A DNA stretch of 64,000 bases, from contig JACSYO010002116.1 in assembly GCA_016806645.1 (NCBI GenBank), positions 1,476,501 through 1,540,500 of the forward strand. The letters are read 5' to 3'. The notes under the pieces are model-generated. The model was not told the origin of the DNA. It did not search any database and saw nothing but the letters and a program-made list of their open reading frames with translations. Position numbers and translations under genes: made by a program. The stretch's first letter is position 1. Every line of letters starts with the position of its first letter. The DNA comes from Ophiodon elongatus. Its lineage: Eukaryota; Chordata; Actinopteri; Perciformes; Hexagrammidae. Shown piece by piece: positions 57,338-64,000 of the stretch.

Positions 57338-57430
57338 AATACGATAAGATAAGATAAGATAATCCAATCCTTTATTAGTCCCGCAGTGGGGAAATGTACA
57401 GGATTACAGCAGCAGAGTGTAAAGTGAAAA
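57338..57430 (-). mobile_element. Retroelement 3' tail with (TTATC)n
   Basis: The plus strand reads (GATAA)n, then 'tttattagtcccgcagtggg'. In reverse complement this is a LINE-type 3' end ('ccccactgcgggactaataaa') with a TTATC tail, a common fish sequence. It lies about 400 nt upstream of the ube2d1 start codon. Confidence 0.5.
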
Positions 57431-57580
57431 CAAGAGACATATTAAAAAATCCAAAACAAGAATTATAAATATTATTTTTTTTAGATAATAACTGTTTGGA
57501 TGTAATGGCCTAGTTTTTGTAGCCTATTAAAGTGTTGTTCTAAACTTTAATATTGTTGTTAAGTTTACTGTTACTAAATT

Positions 57581-57822
57581 CTTCACAGAGTGATTTCCAT
57601 TGGATGAACTGGGTCCATGTGTTCCGGCGAGCACGGCTGAAAACTCAAATTCCCACAATGCACCGCTCCACACTTCATCGTCGAACAAAAACGCGGAAAC
57701 AAAAGAAATAACCAGTTTGTCATAACAAATAAGACCGGCTAGGCATAAAGTGAGCTTAGCTGTAGCTGACAGCTGTCATAGTTAACACCGTAGCTTCGCT
57801 CCCCACACCTGGAAGACTCGCC
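57581..57822 (+). promoter_or_regulatory. ube2d1: ube2d1 promoter and 5' UTR, with an SBS-like site
   Basis: The sequence becomes CpG-richer than its surroundings (CCGGCGAGCACGG, TCGTCGAAC, ACGCGG). The segment 57,641-57,661 (AAACTCAAATTCCCACAATG and the next C) resembles the ACTACAAYTCCCAGCATGC motif bound by ZNF143/Staf and THAP11 at housekeeping promoters. The start codon sits in a good Kozak context (CGCCATGG). The start site is not determinable. Confidence 0.55.
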
Positions 57823-57846
57823 ATGGCTCTAAAAAGAATAAAGAAG
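57823..57846 (+). CDS. ube2d1: ube2d1 exon 1 (residues 1-8)
   Basis: It encodes MALKRIKK, with donor AAG|GTGAGC. The short first coding exon with phase 0 matches the usual UBE2D gene structure. Confidence 0.93.
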
Positions 57847-60800
57847 GTGAGCGTTTATCTTCTTTAACGCACAGGAACGGGTTGGGGCGATGCGGGGAAA
57901 CGACGCCATAGCATCCGTGTGCTAACCGACCGACCAACGGTGGTGAACGCTTCCACGGGGGGAAACGTTCACGGATCCACGAGGCAGCTTTTATCAGCAG
58001 CAGGTCCGATGTGTGTGTCACTGGCGAAAACACGGACCGGGAGCCAGGGAGCTAACATCAGGGGGAACGAGTGAACTTCACGGGGCTAACTTCAAGCTAA
58101 CCGCGAGCTAAAGTTGGCCTAACGAGCGGTGTCAACGCCCTGCACGTCTGGGGCTTGAGACACTTTTCTACACGATTTAATCAGCTGCCCCATGTTTTAG
58201 GGAGCTGTTCGTTTACAGCCGAGCAAACTGTACTGTTTTGTCTTTTCTTCGTGGACGTTACAGCGCGACGGAAGCTGTCAAACTCTTAAAATGTTGTTTG
58301 TTCACAGGAGTTACAGGACTTGGGGAAGGACCCTCCAGCTTCATGTTCAGCTGGACCTGTAGGGGACGACTGTAAGTGGAGATACCTGCAGACAAACATG
58401 ACATTTTACTAATTATAATGCTGTAATCTATCTTTCTTGTTGTGGTGACCGTGTTGCAGTATTACTGATTTGTAGGTTTAAAGCCATGATGCTAAAAAAA
58501 AAATTCACACATATTGTGTTGTCATCTTTGTTTCTTTTAGTGTTTCACTGGCAAGCTACCATCACGGGACCGGTGAGCTTTTTCTGGATTAGTTAGTTTT
58601 CCTAGTTTCCTTTTTTTTTTTTTTTTTATAAAACTAAGCTTCTTCTGGATCTTTAGACAATAGTGTTTTATGTTGACTTTACAGCCCTTTCTATTCTGTA
58701 TTGAAAGCACAGACTGGCACACTCTACCCCAGTGTTGGTCTCTAAAGCCCACGGCATTTCTTAGACAATAGGGAAATACCAAAATACCATACTTCAAACA
58801 AAGAAAATGAATCTTAAACAAATGAGATGCAACACATATTCTATATAGTTGCTCTCTCAAAACTAATAGTATTTTTTTCCACACAGTACGAGACATAAGT
58901 TAACAATATTTTCCTCTCTTTTAGAATGACAGCCCGTATCATGGAGGAGTATTCTTCCTTTCTGTCCATTTCCCCACCGACTATCCCTTTAAACCACCAA
59001 AGGTAAGATTAATTATCTTATAGATTTAGTACCTCAAAACTACATCACCTTGTAATAACAGGCATTTTTCACAATTTTCTGAACTAATTTATAGAAACAA
59101 ATGATTAATCAAAAATGAATTGTTAGTTGCTGCTCCACTGATCAGAAGGTAATTTAATCTGTTAATAATTTTCTTGTCTTTTTTATAGCTTGCCTTTACA
59201 ACGAAAATTTACCACCCAAACATCAACAGCAATGGTAGCATCTGCCTTGACATCTTGAGGTCGCAGTGGTCACCTGCTCTTACAGTATCAAAAGGTAACT
59301 AATATCGTAATTTTGCCTGTACAGAGGTATTCAATTCATATTCAACAAGGTCCAGTTAGAGAAAATGTCCTCATGGAAAGGTCCAGAACATCACAATAAT
59401 GACAATCTTGCGCTATGATTTAGTACCATATAAATATTGAAGTAGCCTAGTAGTTGTATCAACGTCTGTATGTGAACAATTGACTATCAAATAAAATAAA
59501 GAAAGTTCAATTGACTTATATCTCAACTATATAATAGTCAGTTTTCAAATTGAACTGGATTAATTGTATATAATATATATTCTAATAATAATGAAATGTT
59601 CATCTCTCATTTTAAGTACAATATGGGCTGGATAAATAAAGTACTTAATTTTAGAAAAAATAATTGAACTGAATTGTTCTTGCCCTGCAGCTTTAAATTC
59701 AGCTCATTCAGGTGTGAATGTGATGTCAACCAAAAAAGCCTCAATATCCAAAGAAAAAATTGTGTGCAGGGACTTTTTCAGCTCTATTCTCCTCCACTAT
59801 CATTGTTGGGAAGTGATTATGGATGGATTATGGATGGATCGATCATATTGGGCTCTTAGATTGTTTATTTTCTGTGCCTTCATTTTGGATGTGAATGGGT
59901 ATGTTGCTCAAAAGATTTGTGCTTTTTCTCATAGCGGTGCTTCACATTACTGCTTTTAATAATCGCCATGGTCTCTGAACATATGAGACATACTGGTTTT
60001 GAACTGCCTGTGGGAAGAATAAACATAAAAGAGTCTGTCCATTCTTGGTTAAAATTGAAGAATTCTCAATTATCTATCTATCTATCTATCTATAGATAGA
60101 TGAATAGATCTGGGTCCAGAGCCGGACCGCGGTATGCCTATTAGTGACCCCTGGTGTAGTACATTACAACAGCACGGTGTAGGATCTGGTTTGTACCTAC
60201 GGTTTATTTAGAGGTCACAAGGATTTTATTTCAAATATTTGACATGATTAAAGGGTAATTTAGGCTGTTTGGGCATAACGTACACTGGAGAGGGCATGCC
60301 ATAGATGGGTATGTTGAATTCCATAAAAAATAGCAAGGCAGTGAGGCCCCTTTGGTGAAACAATCCACCATGCTATCAACAAATTTTTGTTTTGATTTCC
60401 AGCCTCTACGAACACCCGAACCCAAAAGTGAACCTCGGAACCCTGTGTGCTTTTGTCACTTTGAAACATTGAAAATAGTGAAATTGCACGTTTTGTACTG
60501 TATAATTGGAGTAGCAAATGGGGGGGATGTTCAAATATCAGTGATGAAAGTAATGGCTAAAAATACACTTTCTTCAAGAAACTAAACTAACGAGATTTTG
60601 ATTAAAAAAAGGTGCATGAAATCATAGCTTGTCCATTTGGATTTAAATTGGTTTATGGAGAATTAATTAAGAAGTTGGAAGCCGTTTATAATCTAATTGA
60701 AACTTGTGTGCATACTAACGTATGGTCTTTTTCTTCCAGTTTTATTATCCATATGCTCCTTGCTATGTGACCCGAATCCAGATGATCCTCTAGTCCCAGA

Positions 60801-60973
60801 CATTGCGCACATCTACAAATCAGACCGACCAAGGTGAGTCCAAAAGCGAACGCGTTTGTAATGTGGAGAAACTTTAAGCGGTCAACCAATCTTGAGAAAT
60901 TCGTTCTACTTCTTTTTCCTCTTTTAGGTACAACCAAGTAGCCAGAGAATGGACTGAGAGGTATGCAATGTGA
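57823..60973 (+). CDS. ube2d1: Ubiquitin-conjugating enzyme E2 D (UbcH5 family), UBE2D1-like, complete
   Basis: This E2 takes ubiquitin from E1 as a thioester and works with RING, U-box and HECT ligases in protein ubiquitination. The coding sequence joins 57823-57846, 58308-58371, 58541-58572, 58925-59002, 59189-59294, 60740-60833 and 60928-60973 (444 nt, 147 residues, the exact family length). It shows the HPN motif (75-77), catalytic Cys85 (TGC at 59243-59245) in SNGSICLDIL, Ser22 of the backside surface, Phe62 and the SPA loop (94-96) used by ligases. PDIA.IYKSD near residues 121-130 fits UBE2D1 better than D2, D3 or D4. It differs from the near-invariant family at positions such as K8, K15, S20, T38, H46, P132, R133 and R144. 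The exact paralogue is uncertain. Confidence 0.92.
57847..58307 (+). other. ube2d1: ube2d1 intron 1
   Basis: A 461 nt intron, GC- and CpG-rich at its start, consistent with a promoter-proximal CpG region extending to about 58.1 kb. No other feature is seen. Confidence 0.7.
58308..58371 (+). CDS. ube2d1: ube2d1 exon 2 (residues 9-30)
   Basis: The acceptor is GTTCACAG|GAG and the donor is CGACT|GTAAGT. It encodes ELQDLGKDPPASCSAGPVGD, then D and the first base of Leu30. It includes C21 and S22 of the conserved loop. Confidence 0.94.
58541..58572 (+). CDS. ube2d1: ube2d1 exon 3 (residues 30-40)
   Basis: This 32 nt micro-exon has acceptor TTCTTTTAG|TG and donor ACCG|GTGAGC. It encodes FHWQATITGP; the family has IMGP where this has ITGP. 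Confidence 0.94.
58573..58924 (+). other. ube2d1: ube2d1 intron 3
   Basis: A 352 nt intron with a T-rich run (about 58,611-58,628). Nothing else is recognised. Confidence 0.7.
58925..59002 (+). CDS. ube2d1: ube2d1 exon 4 (residues 41-66)
   Basis: The acceptor is CTCTTTTAG|AAT and the donor is CCAAAG|GTAAGA. It encodes NDSPYHGGVFFLSVHFPTDY, then PFKPPK. It contains Phe62, a ligase contact. Confidence 0.95.
59189..59294 (+). CDS. ube2d1: ube2d1 exon 5 with active-site Cys85 (residues 67-102)
   Basis: The acceptor is TTTTATAG|CTT and the donor is AAAAG|GTAACT. It encodes LAFTTKIYHPNINSNGSICL, then DILRSQWSPALTVSK. HPN, the active-site cysteine and the SPA loop are intact. Confidence 0.96.
59295..60739 (+). 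other. ube2d1: ube2d1 intron 5
   Basis: The largest intron of this gene (1.45 kb). It carries a short TATC repeat (60,070-60,100) that turns into its own reverse complement. ORFs in it show no domain similarity. Confidence 0.7.
60070..60100. repeat. (TATC)n with inverted (GATA)n
   Basis: Six TATC units are followed directly by TATAGATAGATGAATAGAT, which can pair back on them. It is a small hairpin-forming microsatellite inside ube2d1 intron 5. Confidence 0.85.
60740..60833 (+). CDS. ube2d1: ube2d1 exon 6 (residues 102-133)
   Basis: The acceptor is TTCTTCCAG|TT and the donor is CCAAG|GTGAGT. It encodes LLSICSLLCDPNPDDPLVPD, then IAHIYKSDRP. Residues 131-133 read RPR where human UBE2D1 has KEK. 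Confidence 0.95.
60928..60973 (+). CDS. ube2d1: ube2d1 exon 7 and stop (residues 133-147)
   Basis: The acceptor is CTCTTTTAG|G. It encodes YNQVAREWTERYAM, followed by TGA at 60971-60973. The YAM terminus is the family signature. Confidence 0.95.
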
Positions 60974-61267
60974 GGAACTGGAGTTTCAGCAACAATGACG
61001 CATCCCCTCAAAACACACCTCAAAAATATGACAGTACTGTTTCAACTGCTCATCCACACTGGTTCTAGTTGAGGTGTTTTATTCGCTTGAAACACTTTCT
61101 CTTCTTGGACTTTACTTGACTTAACTGTTTTTACTGTTCTATCTTATTTGCCCCTTAAATTTGCGTCATTATTATAATTTGTTGTGGTGAGATGGCCTGA
61201 TTATGCTTTTCTTTTAAGAGATTTATATTGTACAAGACCTTACTGGATTTATTTTTCATTATTTTGC

Positions 61268-61273
61268 ATTAAA
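61268..61273 (+). terminator. ube2d1: ube2d1 poly(A) signal (ATTAAA)
   Basis: ATTAAA lies 295 nt after the stop codon, followed within 30 nt by a GT/T-rich stretch ('gtgagttgcaacttgtttct'), as expected for a cleavage site near 61,290. Confidence 0.6.
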
Positions 61274-62204
61274 GACAATAATCGATACGTGAGTTGCAAC
61301 TTGTTTCTTGACAATACACATGAGTAAACTGAAACTGTGAACCATCTTGTTGTGGCATAAAATGTTTGATTCAGTATATTTATATAACTGCCCCTTGTTC
61401 TACTAGTCACATGGCCACTAGGTGGTAGCCTTTACTGTTCACCGCCTAAGTCTTTTACATCAGGAAGTTTCTTTCCTGGACAACTTAATATTCATATTTG
61501 TGTTTCATTTAATTCAGGCCCATTTGTAAAGTGGTTATTCATGTGGATAGTGGCCATTATAGTACCACGCTTCAGCAATGAAATTGGCTTTTGAAATTGG
61601 ACCATTATCGTCATCTCTGCTGGTTTCCAGCACAGTTTACTAGTTTAGTGCACGCACAGTAATTGAGCAGCTTATGATCCTATTGATGTGTCTACAATAC
61701 AGTGCAAACATGCTGATATTCATGTAAAGCTGGGCAGACACATTTCATTTTTGCAGTGTGTTAATGTTCAAAATCCTCGCTATTCCCTATTAATTATCCT
61801 TTTTAAGTATCGTAATTTATACATAGACATTCCTTATTTACAAGTGTAAGTCATATTATATTATTACAACCTAACAAGTGCTATGGTGATGGGACTTATT
61901 GAGACTACTAGGTTTTGTGTCTTTGTAGTACACAAATATGGGTCTCACCTTTTCAACTGTAATTACCTACCAGAATGAAACAAATGTAGTTTGAGATTCC
62001 TGATGATGATAATAACAAAACATTTTGGTGACTGCCAGATTTATTTGCATGTTAAGGTGAAGAGCTCAAATGTCAAAGCTGACATTTCCACCATTGATCC
62101 CAGATGATTGAAGTTTTCACTCCAAATGAGTAAGAAGTAAACAGAGAGAGCTGTGGTGCAGCAGCACTTCAGTTACTTTGCTTTGTAATGAAAGCTCCTG
62201 TCAG

Positions 62205-62660
62205 ATTTATAATACATTTTATTTATATAGTGCTTTTCAAAATTCTCAAAGACACTTTACCAACATTAAAATCATCATAAAAGAGCTATACACTAAAAAC
62301 ATGGAACATACATTAGTCATATATTAAAAGTACTTCTGAAAAGGTGGGTTTTGATTTGTGATTTGAATATAGAAAGGTCAGTGCAGTCTCTGTCACCCCA
62401 TGTCCGGTGCTTGGTCCTGAGTGGGATAGACAGGAAGTTGGCATCAGAGGAGCGGAGCCGGCGGGATGGAGTGTGGTGGTGGAGCATGTCGGTGAGGTAG
62501 GAGGAGGCCTGATTATGGAGGGCTTTGTATTGGATCCGTTGTGGGACGGGGAGCCAGTGGAGGTTCTGGAGAACAGGGGTGATGTGATTACAGGAGTGGG
62601 TGAGCAGCTGAGCAGCAGAGTTCTGAATGTACTGGAGTTAAAGTGGGGCTATCTGAGTTT
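62205..62660 (-). pseudogene. LINE reverse-transcriptase C-terminal fragment and 3' tail
   Basis: On the minus strand the GC-rich part reads HITPVLQNLHWLPVPQRIQY, then YLTDMLHHHTPSRRLRSS and TWGDRDCTDLSIF. This is the C-terminal block of a CR1/L2-clade LINE. It ends in a 3' tail with 'tatataaataaaatgtatt'. It is a different subfamily from the copies at 43.6 and 55.7 kb. Heavily 5'-truncated. Confidence 0.65.
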
Positions 62661-62848
62661 ATCTATATGAGTTTGATTTAACTATGAAGAATAACGATGG
62701 TAGAACATCACAGGCAGGTTCCTGTTGTGGAGGACAAATCACAAAAACAGCAGCTCCAAATAGTAGACAATGACATGATGCAGTGTGTAGGGGATTACCA
62801 ATAAAGAAGAGTTAAGCTAACACCATAAAAATGTCAATTTAACATAGT

Positions 62849-63445
62849 GTCACCTTCCTAAAAATGTCATTTTTTGACAAAAATGATTTTGTTGCCTAAA
62901 TCATCTCATGATGCTGGCCACCTCTGGTAAAATCGCCGACATCCTCAGTTGAACAGATCATGCGATTCTACCCCTGGAGTATAATGGCCTATGAGTGTGA
63001 CTTAGGCCGTTTTGTGTTTTCTGAAAAAATTACGTAGACCAGAGGTCTTTAAAAGGGGGTCTGTGGTCGTGACATTTTTGGTTGATTAGACTATTTTTCA
63101 TATTTTTTTCAATTTTTTCCCCCCAATTGTTATTGGCATTGGTATCAGTTGACAAGGTATGTTTATAAATGGCAGTGGCACGGCCACCCTACTCACTGTA
63201 CCTTGCACGTGTTTAAAATAAAAACATGAATATATGAACCTGTGTATTATTTGAATAGCTTAGTATTGAATGCACAATAACAAGGTATGTTTATACATGG
63301 CATTAGGCCCAGTTTAATATGAAACACAATTTTATACAATATATATAGTAAGGGGTCCCTGCTCCATCTCTCTATCAGTTTGGGGGTCCTTGGTCTGAAA
63401 AACATTGAAGACGCCTGACGTAGACCATTATTTTAGGAAGGTGAC
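62849..63445. mobile_element. Inverted-repeat element split by a hAT insertion
   Basis: The left terminus GTCACCTTCCTAAAAATG and the right terminus, the reverse complement of GTCACCTTCCTAAAATAATG, form inverted repeats of about 17 bp. Removing the inner hAT element and one 8 bp duplication leaves about 211 bp. No clear target duplication is seen outside, and the class is unknown. Confidence 0.45.
63040..63417. mobile_element. hAT-type non-autonomous element with perfect 8 bp target duplication
   Basis: The ends are CAGAGGTCTTTAA and, inverted, CAGGCGTCTTCAA. Both flanks are ACGTAGAC (63,032-63,039 and 63,418-63,425), an exact 8 bp duplication. At 378 bp with no coding frame it is a miniature element. 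The right half ('gctccatctctctatcagtt', 'gggggtccttggtctgaaaa') matches an abundant fish repeat. Confidence 0.8.
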
Positions 63446-64000
63446 GATATGGAAAATGTATCAAGGCCATATATCACTGGAAACTGTCAATCATTTCTTG
63501 GCCACAGCACGAGAATAAGCCTGGAAATATATGAGACTTGCAAACCTTTTATTGTATACATGACGGACCTCCTGGTTCTGCAGTACTTTATTAAAAATCA
63601 GCACATAAACAGCATCTTTTGATGGCCCCTGATTTAATGTTGGCTTGCTCCACATTTGTTTTAGTTTCTCTTTCCTGTATTACTTCCTTTTGCCCAATCT
63701 CAGGATGTGAGTGTTTCCTGTATAAACCAATAAATTGGTTGCATAGGGTCTTATTATAAACTGCCAGCCTGAGTGGAAAACGATCATTTCTAAAGTCTGC
63801 CTTGGTTTATTTTCATATGGTATAGCATTGACTTGTTTTAATATTTAGCTCATAATAAGTATGATTTTGTTTGCTATAATTGGCTATAAGCTCACAACAT
63901 GAGACTTAAAAGGTGTGTCCCACAGTAGGAACAACTAACTGCATTTCTCACAAATACAAAAGTTTTGAGACTTCAGTTGAAGGAGGAAGATGTTTTTTTC

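Larger units (their letters stand above)
53331..57580. other. Intergenic region between rgs7 and ube2d1 (head to head)
   Basis: About 4.2 kb between divergent promoters. It holds a degraded hAT-like remnant (about 53,560-54,052), a LINE fragment (55,650-56,470) and a retroelement tail (57,338-57,430). The stretch 54,100-55,600 shows no gene and nothing nameable. Confidence 0.65.
61300..64000. other. Downstream flank of ube2d1
   Basis: No gene is recognised. It contains a LINE fragment (62,205-62,660) and nested inverted-repeat elements (62,849-63,445). The stretches 61,300-62,200 and 63,450-64,000 show nothing nameable. Confidence 0.65.

Noticed and set aside
58537..58896. 119-codon minus-strand ORF
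   Set aside because: It is antisense to ube2d1 exon 3 and the following intron, with a poly-Lys run from the T tract.

Overview
This is a nuclear genomic window from a ray-finned fish, probably a percomorph. The evidence is spliced vertebrate genes with GT-AG introns, AT-rich introns full of microsatellites, and dispersed repeats of types I know from teleost genomes (Rex1/Babar/L2-like LINE tails, hAT miniature elements, palindromic MITEs, a solo LTR). Only two protein-coding genes can be supported. They lie head to head.

Gene 1 (minus strand, about 53.3 kb down to about 0.35 kb) is rgs7, an R7-family regulator of G-protein signalling. I placed 16 coding exons whose lengths sum to 1410 nt with consistent phases throughout. 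This gives a complete 469-residue protein with DEP, DHEX, GGL and RGS domains in order. An inferred non-coding first exon lies in a CpG-rich stretch near 53.0-53.3 kb. The gene is very uneven: exons 5-17 occupy 0.6-10.3 kb, while intron 2 alone is 29.8 kb (22,150-51,950) and intron 4 is 8.8 kb. The large introns contain no other gene I can support, but they hold most of the mobile elements.

Gene 2 (plus strand, 57.8-61.3 kb) is a ubiquitin-conjugating E2 of the UBE2D/UbcH5 family, closest to UBE2D1. Seven exons sum to 444 nt and encode 147 residues, the exact family length, with catalytic Cys85. It departs from the near-invariant family sequence at many positions, so it may be a fast-evolving teleost duplicate. 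Its promoter carries a sequence resembling the ZNF143/THAP11 (SBS) motif.

The 4.4 kb between the genes and the 2.7 kb after ube2d1 hold transposon remnants. The best-defined elements are a 378 bp hAT-type element with a perfect 8 bp target duplication (63,040-63,417) nested inside another inverted-repeat element; a 1.54 kb hAT-type element (37,534-39,072) that has itself been invaded by a retroelement tail and a palindromic foldback element; a solo LTR in intron 5; and a decayed LINE (43.6-45.3 kb) whose reverse transcriptase lost its catalytic Asp pair.

The two genes have no evident functional link. I found no tRNA, rRNA, CRISPR or operon-like system and no clearly new system. The most useful leads are the divergent E2, two candidate plus-strand transcript ends antisense to rgs7, the nested transposons, and a G-quadruplex-capable hexamer array.
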